Assembly (NCBI RefSeq): GCF_900105945.1
Contig: NZ_FNSO01000003.1
Span: forward strand, 868,001-932,000
From: Amycolatopsis tolypomycina
GTDB lineage: Bacteria; Actinomycetota; Actinomycetes; Mycobacteriales; Pseudonocardiaceae
DNA: 64,000 nucleotides
Reading direction: 5' to 3'
The position numbers were made by a program, and so were the translations under genes. Positions 52,253 to 61,017 of the stretch are shown here, piece by piece. The number at the start of each line of letters is the position of its first letter. The stretch's first letter is position 1. The notes below the pieces were generated by a model, which did not search any database, had not been told where the DNA came from, and worked only from the letters and a program-made list of their open reading frames with translations.

Positions 52253-53983
52253 TTGGGAATCGTGCTGGGCTTGGGCGGCCCCTACTATCACGATGCTTCC
52301 GCCTGCGTGGTCATCGACGGCCGTATCGTCGCCTTCGCCGAGGAGGAACGATTCTCCCGCCGCAAGCACCACAAGGACTCCCGGTCCTGTGCGGTCGCCA
52401 CGGCGTACTGCCTCGCAGAAGCCGGCATCAGCCTGGCCGACGTGGACGAGATTGCCATCGCCTTCAACCCCGCCTGGCCCGAGCCCAGCGACACCTGCAC
52501 GGACGCCGAACTCATCGCCGAGCTCCTCGACCCCACCCTGTTCGACCACCACCTGCCCAAACAACTGACCGTCATCGAGCACCACCTCGCGCACGCCGCC
52601 TCCGCGTTCCACCCCTCCGGATTCGACGAGGCCGCCGTGCTGGTCGTCGACGGCTCCGGCGACGGCATCTCCACCACCCTCGCCCACGGCACCACCAGCG
52701 GCCTCAAGATCCTGCGGCAGCGGCCGTTCTCCCAGAGCCTCGGCTGGTTCTACGAGACCGTTGCCGAGCACCTCGGGCTCGGCAACTGGACCAGCTCCGG
52801 CAAGCTGATGGGACTGGCCGGATACGGCAACCCCGACCGGTACACGCTGGACTTCCTCACCCCCAGCCCCGGCGGCTACCACCTCGACCTGTCTCGCTGG
52901 GGCATCCGCCCCGACGAGCAGGTCGACGACCAATACACGGATCTGCGCTACTACCGACGCCTGAAGGCCGCCTACACCGCCGCCTACACCGACCTCGGCA
53001 TCGCGCCCCACCGCCGCGCCCGCACCTACAACCCGACCAGCGGTCGTGCCGTGCCCGACACTAGTTTCCATCCCGAGCACGCCGATCTCGCCGCCGCCGC
53101 GCAGCACCTGCTGGAACAGTGTCTGATCGAACTGGCTCGCGAAGCCCTCGCTACGACCGGTGCCACCCGCCTGTGCGTGGCCGGCGGTGTCGGTCTGAAC
53201 TGCTCGGCCAACGGCCGCCTCGCCGCCCTCCGTGGTGTGGACGAGCTGTTCGTCCAGCCCGCCGCCGGGGACGCCGGCTGCGCCATCGGCGCGGCACTCG
53301 AGGTCGCGCTGCGCCGCGGCGACCTGGCGCTGCCCGGCCACGTAATGACCACCGCCGCCCTCGGCCCCGCCTTCAAAGAGGCTGCCATCCAGGCGGCACT
53401 GACCGACTTCGGCATGGCCTTCCACGACCACGGCGACGACCTGCCCGCCGTGGTCGCCGAGCACCTGGCGCTCGGCCACACCGTCGCCTGGTTTCAGGGC
53501 CGTATGGAAGCTGGCCCCCGCGCCCTCGGACAACGCAGCATCCTCGCCGACGCTCACCGCACCTCGGCTCGTGACCACATCAACCGCCACGTCAAACACC
53601 GCGAGGAGTGGCGACCACTAGCCCCCGTCCTGCTGGAGGAAGCCGCACCCACTCTGATCGGCACCAGCACGCCGCATCCGTTCATGATCGTCGCCCGTCC
53701 GGCCACCGATGCCGCCCGGGAACTGATCCCCGCCACTGTGCACACCGACGGCACACTGCGCCCGCAGACCGTCACTCGCGACGGCACCGACCCCTACGCA
53801 CGAATGCTGGCGTCCTTCGCCGAGCAGACCGGCCGCCCGCCCGCGTTACTGAACACTTCCTTCAACCACGAGGCCGAGCCCATCGTATGCACGCCGCGCG
53901 ATGCAGTCGCCACTTTCGCCGCGACACGCCTGGACGCGCTTGCCATCGGGTCGTTTCTCGTCCGCAAGGACCGGGGGAGCTGA
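52253..53983 (+). CDS. NodU/CmcH/TobZ-type O-carbamoyltransferase
   Basis: The 576-residue product begins at TTG 52253 with AAGGACGGAG upstream. It has the N-terminal ASKHA/Kae1-like domain (GIVLGLGGPYYHDASACVVI, AEEERFSRRKHHKD, HHLAHAASAFHPSG, VVDGSGDG) and the C-terminal ATP/carbamoyl-phosphate domain (GRMEAGPRALGQRSILADAH, NTSFN). Such enzymes attach a carbamoyl group to a sugar hydroxyl, here most likely to the heptose transferred by the upstream GT9. Comparable genes decorate carbamoyl sugars in bleomycin- and tobramycin-type clusters. Confidence 0.92.
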   Translation: MGIVLGLGGPYYHDASACVVIDGRIVAFAEEERFSRRKHHKDSRSCAVATAYCLAEAGISLADVDEIAIAFNPAWPEPSDTCTDAELIAELLDPTLFDHHLPKQLTVIEHHLAHAASAFHPSGFDEAAVLVVDGSGDGISTTLAHGTTSGLKILRQRPFSQSLGWFYETVAEHLGLGNWTSSGKLMGLAGYGNPDRYTLDFLTPSPGGYHLDLSRWGIRPDEQVDDQYTDLRYYRRLKAAYTAAYTDLGIAPHRRARTYNPTSGRAVPDTSFHPEHADLAAAAQHLLEQCLIELAREALATTGATRLCVAGGVGLNCSANGRLAALRGVDELFVQPAAGDAGCAIGAALEVALRRGDLALPGHVMTTAALGPAFKEAAIQAALTDFGMAFHDHGDDLPAVVAEHLALGHTVAWFQGRMEAGPRALGQRSILADAHRTSARDHINRHVKHREEWRPLAPVLLEEAAPTLIGTSTPHPFMIVARPATDAARELIPATVHTDGTLRPQTVTRDGTDPYARMLASFAEQTGRPPALLNTSFNHEAEPIVCTPRDAVATFAATRLDALAIGSFLVRKDRGS

Positions 53984-54072
53984 CCGTCCGAACCTGCCCG
54001 CTCACGACCGGTACCGTTATGGGCCAGCCCAGACCGTCATCCGCATCCACCGAACAAGGACCTCAACTCACG

Positions 54073-55449
54073 ATGACCAGCACCGAACCCGACCTGTCCG
54101 TCGCCCACCGGCTACGCGCCGAACATGGTCCTGCGCTCACCCTCGGGTCCGACTGCGACCTGCCCGACGACCTCGTCGTTGAGATCGACGCCGGCGCCCA
54201 CCTGACGATCGGCAACCAGGTCTCCATCCGTCGTGGGTGCACCATCCAGGTCCATCGCGGCGCCACGGTCGCCATCGGAAACGACGTCGCCATCGGAGAG
54301 AACAGCTTCATCTCCGCCATGGCCGGCATCCGACTGGGCGACGGGGCTGCCCTGTCGAACATGGTCGACTTGCACGACCACAACCACCGCGTGCGATCCG
54401 CAGACAACGTGCCTACTGGGCAGCTCGTGCCGTGGGCATCGGGGTTCGAGGCCGCGCCGATCATCATCGAGCCCGGCGCGATCCTCTCCAACAAGGTCAC
54501 GGTCACCGGCGGCATACGGATCGGGGCGAACGCCCTGGTCGGAGCGAACGCGGTTGTCACTCGCAGCATCCCCCCCAACACCGTCGCCGCTGGCGTCCCA
54601 GCCGGCGTCCGCCGCAGCTTCGACGGCGCTCCCGTGGCGGGCGAAGACCGCCGCACGCTGACCGTCGGGTTCTTCGGCACGAGCATCATGGAGCACCTCG
54701 AAGCGTTCAACGCGCAGATGACCACCCAGGCCGATCTGCCCGAGATCGGCTCCAAGGTCACCATCGAGGGCTGGCACCAGCGTGGGTGGGTACACCGGCT
54801 AGCGCTGTCGCTGCGCGCCGCCCGACCGCACATGAGCTTCGACATCCGCAACCACGGCGAAGGCGGCGCCACCAGCCGGGACGTTGCCTCCCTAGTGGAA
54901 GCCGACCGGGCGACCAACGGCCTCGACTACGATCTAGTGTTTCTCGGCTGCGGCATCAACGACGTCTGGCGACGCTTCCAGAACCGAATGTCCGAAGCGG
55001 TCGACCTCGACGAATACACCCGGCACCTGAACACCATGCTGGAGCAGCTTCGCGACTACTCCCGCCAGGTCGTCGTCGTCAACGAGACTCCCTTTGGACC
55101 CATCGACGCCCCCGAGATCGTGGCGGCGATGAACGCCGAGCTTGCCCGCTACAACACGGCCGCTCAGCGGGCCGCCGCCGCGCACGGCGCGCTGTTCCTG
55201 GACGTGTGGACTCCGTTCACCGCGGCCGCGCGCCAGCTGCCAGCCGGTAACGAGGCCGGCGCGGTGTGGAGCGACGGCGTTCACCTTTCGGAGCTCGGCG
55301 ACACCGTCCTGCTCCAGCAGGCCGAGCATCTCCTCACTGAACACCGGGTCATCGACAACCTCCAGGATTACCCTCTCCTGGAGCGTGACCGCGCCCTCAC
55401 CGCATACGGTCCGCTGTTCGCACGGTTCCGGCCCGCGAACGACGCCTGA
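54073..55449 (+). CDS. Fusion of a hexapeptide-repeat acyltransferase and an SGNH hydrolase
   Basis: The 458-residue product (ATG 54073; an in-frame ATG at 54019 is also possible) has an N-terminal left-handed beta-helix (GNQVSIRRGCTIQVHRGATV, LSNMVDLHDHNHRV, VTRSIPPNTVAAGVPAGV), as in acetyltransferases, and a C-terminal SGNH domain: VGFFGTSIMEH (block I), GCGINDVWRR (block III), WSDGVHLSELG (catalytic DxxH). An ester-making and an ester-cleaving or transferring domain in one chain suggests placement or transfer of an acyl group on the heptose. The SGNH domain might itself be an acyltransferase. Confidence 0.82.
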   Translation: MTSTEPDLSVAHRLRAEHGPALTLGSDCDLPDDLVVEIDAGAHLTIGNQVSIRRGCTIQVHRGATVAIGNDVAIGENSFISAMAGIRLGDGAALSNMVDLHDHNHRVRSADNVPTGQLVPWASGFEAAPIIIEPGAILSNKVTVTGGIRIGANALVGANAVVTRSIPPNTVAAGVPAGVRRSFDGAPVAGEDRRTLTVGFFGTSIMEHLEAFNAQMTTQADLPEIGSKVTIEGWHQRGWVHRLALSLRAARPHMSFDIRNHGEGGATSRDVASLVEADRATNGLDYDLVFLGCGINDVWRRFQNRMSEAVDLDEYTRHLNTMLEQLRDYSRQVVVVNETPFGPIDAPEIVAAMNAELARYNTAAQRAAAAHGALFLDVWTPFTAAARQLPAGNEAGAVWSDGVHLSELGDTVLLQQAEHLLTEHRVIDNLQDYPLLERDRALTAYGPLFARFRPANDA

Positions 55450-55539
55450 CATCGCAGGGTGCCGGCGTTGGTCGGCCATCGTCGGCACCCGGCCATCGTG
55501 ACGACCAAGTCTGCCCTGCTGCTTCGAGGGGAGTCGACC

Positions 55540-57495
55540 ATGATGACGTCGGGCCGCGCGCATGTACAAGCGCTCGCCGCTGCGTTACCCCTGCTCGACA
55601 CCGACCGTCTTCAGTCATGGGGACGCGTCCTCGCTGACCGGCTGCCCGCGGGCGGGCGGCTGCTGGTCGCGGGCAACGGCGGCAGCGCAGCCGAGGCCCA
55701 GCACCTCACCTCCGAACTGGTGGGCCGCTTTCGTACCGAGCGGGCGCCCCTGTCCGCCATAGCGCTGCACGCGGACTCCTCCTCGGTGACCGCCATCGCC
55801 AACGACTACGGCGCCCAGGAAGTCTTCGCCCGGCAGGTGAGCGCGCACGGCCGGCCCGGTGACGTCCTGCTACTCCTGTCGGCCTCCGGCTCCAGTCCCA
55901 ATGTGCTCGCCGCCGCCCGCACCGGCCGGGAACGCGCCCTGGACGTCTGGGCTCTGACAGGCCCTGCGCCCAACCCGCTGGCCGAGGCCAGCGACCAGGC
56001 GGTGTGTGTGGACGCCGAGCAGGTCGCGACAATCCAGGAATGCCACCTGGTCGCCGTGCACGTACTCTGCGCGGCCCTCGACACCTCCCTCGCCACGCCG
56101 TCCGAGGAGAGGGAGGCGGAGGGCGGGCGGCGGCTGGTGGTGGTCGGGGACGTGCTGCTGGACCGCGACATCCTCGGCACCGTCGACCGACTTTCCCCCG
56201 AGGCCCCGGTGCCGGTTGTCAGTGACACCCACGCTGTCGACCGGCCGGGCGGCGCCGGACTTGCTGCCGTCCTGGCCGCCCGCGAACCAGGTTGGCGGAT
56301 CACCCTGGTGAGCGGTATCGGCCAGGACGCTCCCGGTCGGCGGGTCCGCGAACTGCTTTACCAGGCCGGAGTCGAGGTCATCGACCTCGCCACCGACGGC
56401 CCCACCCCGGTCAAGACCCGCGTCCGAACCGCCGACAGTACCCTGCTCCGCTACGACACCGCGCAAGCCCCGCTGCGCCTCGGCCCGCTCCCGGACGAAG
56501 CCCGCTCCCGGCTGGCCGAAGCTGCGGCCGTGGTGGTGTGCGACTACGGCCGCGGCATCACCGCCCACGACGAACTAAGGCGGGCGCTGACCGACGCGGC
56601 CCGCCATCGCCCGCTGGTGTGGGATCCACACCCCAAGGGCACCGCGCCGGTACCGGGGACAGCCCTGGCCGTCCCGAACGCGGATGAGACCCTGGCGCTG
56701 ACCGGCATCGCCGAGCCCCGAGACCTGGCCGGAGATACAGCCCGCGCCACACGGCTGCTCGCCGAGTGGCCGGTCAAGCAGGTCGCCATCACTCGAGGCC
56801 GCGTCGGTGCGGTCCTGGTCGCCGACCCCAATGCCCATCCTCTGGTCATCCCTGCCCGGCCGGCCGCTGGAGACAGCTGCGGGGCCGGTGACCAGTTCGC
56901 CGTCACAGCAGCCGTAATGCTCGGTGCCGGACGGTTGCCGTCCCACGCCGCCGCAGCAGCCGTCGAAGCCGCGACCGGTTACGTCCACGCGGGCGGCCCC
57001 GCCAGCCTCCACGCCCCGCGGGCCGCCGAGATATCCGGCCCACTGGAACTGGCTGCGCGGGTACGGGCTCGCGGCGGAAAGGTCGTCGGCGCCGGCGGCT
57101 GTTTCGACCTCCTCCACGCCGGACACCTCGCCCTCCTCGCCCAGGCGCGCCGCCTCGGTGACGTCCTCGTGGTGTGCATCAACAGCGACGCCTCAGTCCG
57201 TCGACTCAAAGGAACCGACCGACCGGTCGTCGGGGAACGCGAGCGCGCTGCGCTCTTGGAGGCGCTGGAGTGCGTGGATGGTGTGCTCGTCTTCGACGAG
57301 GACACCCCTGAGCGGGCGCTGTCCGAGCTCCGCCCCGATATCTGGGTCAAAGGCGGGGACTACGGAGGTCAGCGGATCCCGGAAGCTGACTTGATCGAAA
57401 GCTGGGGCGGCAAGGTCGTCATCGTGCCCTACCTTGACGGCCACTCCACCACCTCCCGCATCTCGAGGCTTGCCCAGGCGACAGGCGCGCGATGA
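55540..57495 (+). CDS. Three-domain GmhA-HldE fusion for ADP-heptose synthesis
   Basis: The 651-residue product starts at ATG 55540 after GGGGAG. Residues about 1-180 are a SIS isomerase domain of the GmhA type (LLVAGNGGSAAEAQHLTSEL, LLLLSASGSSPNVLAA). About 195-505 is a PfkB kinase (VVGDVLLDRDILG, GDSCGAGDQFA). About 515-651 is a HldE-type nucleotidyltransferase (GGCFDLLHAGHLALLAQARR, VKGGDYGG). In most bacteria GmhA is separate from HldE. One chain thus isomerises sedoheptulose 7-phosphate, phosphorylates it at C-1 and adds AMP. The phosphatase GmhB is three genes downstream. Confidence 0.93.
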   Translation: MMTSGRAHVQALAAALPLLDTDRLQSWGRVLADRLPAGGRLLVAGNGGSAAEAQHLTSELVGRFRTERAPLSAIALHADSSSVTAIANDYGAQEVFARQVSAHGRPGDVLLLLSASGSSPNVLAAARTGRERALDVWALTGPAPNPLAEASDQAVCVDAEQVATIQECHLVAVHVLCAALDTSLATPSEEREAEGGRRLVVVGDVLLDRDILGTVDRLSPEAPVPVVSDTHAVDRPGGAGLAAVLAAREPGWRITLVSGIGQDAPGRRVRELLYQAGVEVIDLATDGPTPVKTRVRTADSTLLRYDTAQAPLRLGPLPDEARSRLAEAAAVVVCDYGRGITAHDELRRALTDAARHRPLVWDPHPKGTAPVPGTALAVPNADETLALTGIAEPRDLAGDTARATRLLAEWPVKQVAITRGRVGAVLVADPNAHPLVIPARPAAGDSCGAGDQFAVTAAVMLGAGRLPSHAAAAAVEAATGYVHAGGPASLHAPRAAEISGPLELAARVRARGGKVVGAGGCFDLLHAGHLALLAQARRLGDVLVVCINSDASVRRLKGTDRPVVGERERAALLEALECVDGVLVFDEDTPERALSELRPDIWVKGGDYGGQRIPEADLIESWGGKVVIVPYLDGHSTTSRISRLAQATGAR

Positions 57496-58469
57496 GCCCA
57501 CACGGCGAGGTGCTGATCACCGGCGCGGCCGGGTTCATCGGCCGGCACACCACCAAGTCGTTCCACCGCGCCGGATACCGGGTCACCGCCAACGACCTGC
57601 GCCCGGCACCCGATCACCTCGCCCACGCTGCCCGCTGGCAGCGCGGCAACTTCGCCGCTTCAACCCTCCTAGCCGAGATCGCGGCGGGCCGCTACCAGAC
57701 CGTCGTCCACCAGGCCGGCATCAGCAACACCCGAGCCCCGGCAGGACCCGAGCTCGAGGAGACCAACACAATCGGCGTGCTCCGGCTGGCCGACGCTTGC
57801 CGAACCGGCGGCACCCGGCTGATTTATGCCTCCTCACACGCCGTCTACGGCACCCTTCACGATCGCGAGCCGATCGCCGAAGACGCGGACACCGACTCCG
57901 TCCGCTGCTCCGGCCCGCTGAACCCGTACGCAGCCTCCAAGCTTGCCCTCGACGAAGAAATGCGTGCTCGCCACGACACAGGGTTCGACTGGGTGGGGCT
58001 GCGCTACACCAACGTCTTCGGCCCTGATGAGACCGACAAGGGCCCGATGGCCTCGATCATCTCCCAGCTCCTGCGCTCGGCCGCTCGCACAGGTCAAGTT
58101 CGTCTCTTCGACGACTCCTTGACCGCCGCCCGCGACTACATTCCCGTCGAAACTGTCACCGCCACGATCGTCCAGCTCGCTGAGCAGCCGGTGCCCGCCG
58201 CCGTCTACAACCTCGGCTCCGGCTTTGCCGTGTCCTTCGCGGACGTCGCGTCATGGTGTGCCCGCTTGTACCGCCAGGCGACCGGGACGCTATCGCTACA
58301 GGTGCAACTGGTGCCGAACGCGGTCACAACCGCCTACCAGTACTTCACTTGTGCGGACATGACCGCACTCGACAAGGCTTTGCCTGACCGGCCGACCGTC
58401 TCAGCCCTGTCCATCGAAGCTCGTGCGGCCGAACTGTTTGAGACTTTTCTCAGCTGCGAGTCGGGATGA
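57492..58469 (+). CDS. NAD(P)-dependent sugar-nucleotide epimerase/dehydratase (extended SDR)
   Basis: The 325-residue product has the Rossmann start VLITGAAGFIGRHTTKSF, SSHAVYGTLHD and the active-site YxxxK (NPYAASKLALDEEM), then LRYTNVFGPDE. In context it would epimerise or modify the ADP-heptose, an HldD-like role, although the sequence resembles the UDP-glucose 4-epimerase group as much as HldD. ATGA overlap with the fusion enzyme. Confidence 0.88.
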   Translation: MSPHGEVLITGAAGFIGRHTTKSFHRAGYRVTANDLRPAPDHLAHAARWQRGNFAASTLLAEIAAGRYQTVVHQAGISNTRAPAGPELEETNTIGVLRLADACRTGGTRLIYASSHAVYGTLHDREPIAEDADTDSVRCSGPLNPYAASKLALDEEMRARHDTGFDWVGLRYTNVFGPDETDKGPMASIISQLLRSAARTGQVRLFDDSLTAARDYIPVETVTATIVQLAEQPVPAAVYNLGSGFAVSFADVASWCARLYRQATGTLSLQVQLVPNAVTTAYQYFTCADMTALDKALPDRPTVSALSIEARAAELFETFLSCESG

Positions 58470-59134
58470 CCGCAGCCGCAGCCGACGCCGGCCCGCTGCG
58501 GCGGGCATTGTTCCTCGACCGCGATGGCACGCTTACTGAGCCCCGTCACTACCCAACCCGACCTGATGAGCTGGTCCTTCAGCCGGGAATCGCACCGCCG
58601 CTGCGCGCGCTTCGAGAGGCGGGCTTCGCCCTGGTTGTCGTCACCAACCAAAGTGGACTGGCTCGAGGGCTGTTCCAACAGGCCGACTTGAACCTGATGC
58701 ATCAGGAGCTCCGACGGCTCCTCGCTGACCATGGGGTTCAACTCGACGGAGTCTACGTTTGCCCCCATCACCCGGACGGCACCATGCCACCCTTCGGCGT
58801 GATCTGCAAATGCCGCAAGCCCGCGCCCGGGATGCTCCGCCAGGCCGCGCAGGACCTCGATCTTGACCTCTCCGAGTCATGGACGATCGGCGACTCCGCG
58901 TGTGACATCGGCGCCGGCCGCCGAGCCGGAACCCAGACTGTGCTCGTCAGCCCACAGCCGTTGGCCGCTGTAGCACCGGACGTGCATCGGGTGACTACCG
59001 CCGACGCGCTGTATTACGTCCTAGCCACCTCCGGCCCGGTTCGGAGCCGGTCATGTGTCGGGCACTCAATGGTCACCGGTAGGTCCACGGCGACCAAGCC
59101 CCTCGATACGTTTCTCATCATGCGCAGGCCATAG
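58466..59134 (+). CDS. gmhB: D,D-heptose 1,7-bisphosphate phosphatase (GmhB)
   Basis: The HAD phosphatase has DRDGTLTEPRHYP (catalytic DxDGT), TNQSGLARG, the zinc-binding CPHHPDGTMPPFGVICKCRKP and WTIGDSACDIGAGRRAG, all diagnostic of GmhB. It removes the 7-phosphate from heptose 1,7-bisphosphate between the kinase and nucleotidyltransferase steps of the fusion enzyme. The 222-residue chain has about 30 extra C-terminal residues of poor composition, possibly readthrough of a lost stop. Last gene of the operon. Confidence 0.9.
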   Translation: MTAAAADAGPLRRALFLDRDGTLTEPRHYPTRPDELVLQPGIAPPLRALREAGFALVVVTNQSGLARGLFQQADLNLMHQELRRLLADHGVQLDGVYVCPHHPDGTMPPFGVICKCRKPAPGMLRQAAQDLDLDLSESWTIGDSACDIGAGRRAGTQTVLVSPQPLAAVAPDVHRVTTADALYYVLATSGPVRSRSCVGHSMVTGRSTATKPLDTFLIMRRP

Positions 59135-59976
59135 GCGTCACGGATAGAACGCTTGAGGCCCAAGTCGCGATGTCGGAAGAGACGGGCAGGGTTACAGCTG
59201 GGCAGCTGGCCACCGCTGCCGCGGTCGGCATCATGCTCGGCCAGCGAGGCCGTGGCGCTCCCGTCGCCGTCCTGCGCGGCGTCTCCTACGGTGCCGGGCG
59301 ACGAGGGCGTAGCCGCAGTGCTTCACCACCGGCCGTGACAACGGCCCGCCGACGCCGCCCAGCATGCCGATCTGAGGGCTGCGCGTGACCGCGCAGACCT
59401 GGCGCGGGGTCGGCGCGCGTGCGCACCACGGCAGGTGGCGATTAAGATCGGCATGCCAGGGAGGGCCTGCACGCATACTGACGACTCAGTTCTGTGCTGG
59501 CACGAACACGACTGTCGCACGGGGAGTCGCGATGGGCACGGTCCTGCATGTCATGCGGTATTCCGACCGGATCGGTCAGCGCAGCGTGCCCTCAGCACCA
59601 GCTGGTTTCGCGCGCCGCCGGCGGCGTGGCGTCGTTCGTGTTGCCCAGGTGCGGTACTGGATGCGACTGAGGTTGCCGCTGGTGTTCGGGGCCAGGCCGG
59701 CGACGAGCGAGGCCAGCCGCGGCGACGGCTGAACCGGTCAGGCTGGCTCACGCCGAGCGTCGGGCTGCAGTGCACCGGATAACCCGCCGCGTCCCGGCGC
59801 CGGAGATTCACGACGACGAAGGTCCTGGCCGAAGAATCCCCTGCGGTACAAGGGAACCCAGCATTCTTCCCTGGCTTCTTGCGACGGTAGGCAGTCGGGG
59901 TCGTTCGCGCGGCGACGCGTCCGTGGTCAGTATGTCGTCGGCGACCACCGGTGCGGTGGCTGGCGCCGTGTTTCGG
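59135..59976. other. Long gap without a supported gene
   Basis: 842 bp between the end of the heptose operon and a methyltransferase on the other strand. A 72-codon frame at 59170 (GQLATAAAVGIMLGQRGRG) is partly coding-like, then degenerates. I see no other signal. Confidence 0.35.
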
Positions 59977-60825
59977 TCAGGGTTTCCGCCCGACTCCGGC
60001 CAGCATCACGGCCTCGCTGGGGTCCGCGAAATTGATGACGGGTGTGTCGGGGCCGCTGTCCTCGGGGTGCCAGGACGCCGTCCACGTGACGCCGGGCTCC
60101 AGTAGCGCGAAGTCGCCGAACAGCGCGCCGAACTCCGCTTTCGATCGCAGCACGTGTTTGCTGACGTCGTTGTCGTACATCTGGATGATCGCGTGCAGTT
60201 GGGCGGCGATGTCCTCGGGCAGTCCCTCGTGGGTGATCTGGGACAGCACCAGATACGAGCGTGCCGGCAGCAGGTTCCGGTATTGCGCGATGGCTTCCGG
60301 GCCCGCGTCCCGGCCGTCGGGGCCGGTCTGCTGGATGTGCGGCACCGCGGTGACCAGCAGGGCCAGCGGTTCGTCGAGGTTGACCACGCCGGTCTCCGCG
60401 ACAGCGGCCCAGAGTCCGTCGGGATCACGGAGATCACCGTGGATCACCGCGTGGCGGGTGGGATCGCCGTGCTGTTCGAGCAGGATCCGGGAGTGCGCGA
60501 CCGCGACGGGTTCGTGGTCGATGTAGACAACGCGGGAGTCAGGGGCGACCTCGTCGGCGATCTGGTGCACGTTGCCCATCGTGGGAACCCCGGAGCCGAT
60601 GTCGACGAACTGTCGCACGCCGCGGGCCACCAGGTGCCGCACAGCGCGATGCAGGAAGGCGCGGTTGGCTCTGGCGCAGTACATTCCGGCGGGAAACGTT
60701 GTGAGGACCTTCTTGCCGAACTCGCGATCGATGGCCCAGTTGGCTGTTCCGCCGAGGTACCAGTCGTAGACCCGAGCCACGCTGGGATGCTCCAGGTCCA
60801 CCCCCGGCAAGGCTTCTTCCGCCAT
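59977..60825 (-). CDS. SAV_2177-type (DUF574) S-adenosylmethionine methyltransferase
   Basis: The 282-residue product has the full family signature: PSVARVYDWYLGGTANWAID, RANRAFLHRAVRHLVARGVR, QFVDIGSGVPTMGNVHQIAD (SAM loop) and VVYIDHEPVAVAH. ATG 60825 has GGGAGG upstream. It is closer to consensus than the copy at 25889. Substrate unknown; it might modify the product of the adjacent operon but is transcribed oppositely. Confidence 0.9.
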   Translation of the reverse strand: MAEEALPGVDLEHPSVARVYDWYLGGTANWAIDREFGKKVLTTFPAGMYCARANRAFLHRAVRHLVARGVRQFVDIGSGVPTMGNVHQIADEVAPDSRVVYIDHEPVAVAHSRILLEQHGDPTRHAVIHGDLRDPDGLWAAVAETGVVNLDEPLALLVTAVPHIQQTGPDGRDAGPEAIAQYRNLLPARSYLVLSQITHEGLPEDIAAQLHAIIQMYDNDVSKHVLRSKAEFGALFGDFALLEPGVTWTASWHPEDSGPDTPVINFADPSEAVMLAGVGRKP

Positions 60826-61017
60826 GCTTCCTCCCGACCGAATCGACCCGATCATATCCATGTCGGCGATCGCGCCGAATTGCCGCGGCGCTGACGTGCA
60901 CGTCGGGCTCGACTGGCTTGGCGCCCCTGGGAATTGCACGTCCGTGGCGGGTAGTCCGGCCGATTCGGAACGGCGACGGCGGTACGGTGGCCGCTGGCAC
61001 AAGGCGGGAGAAGCTGG

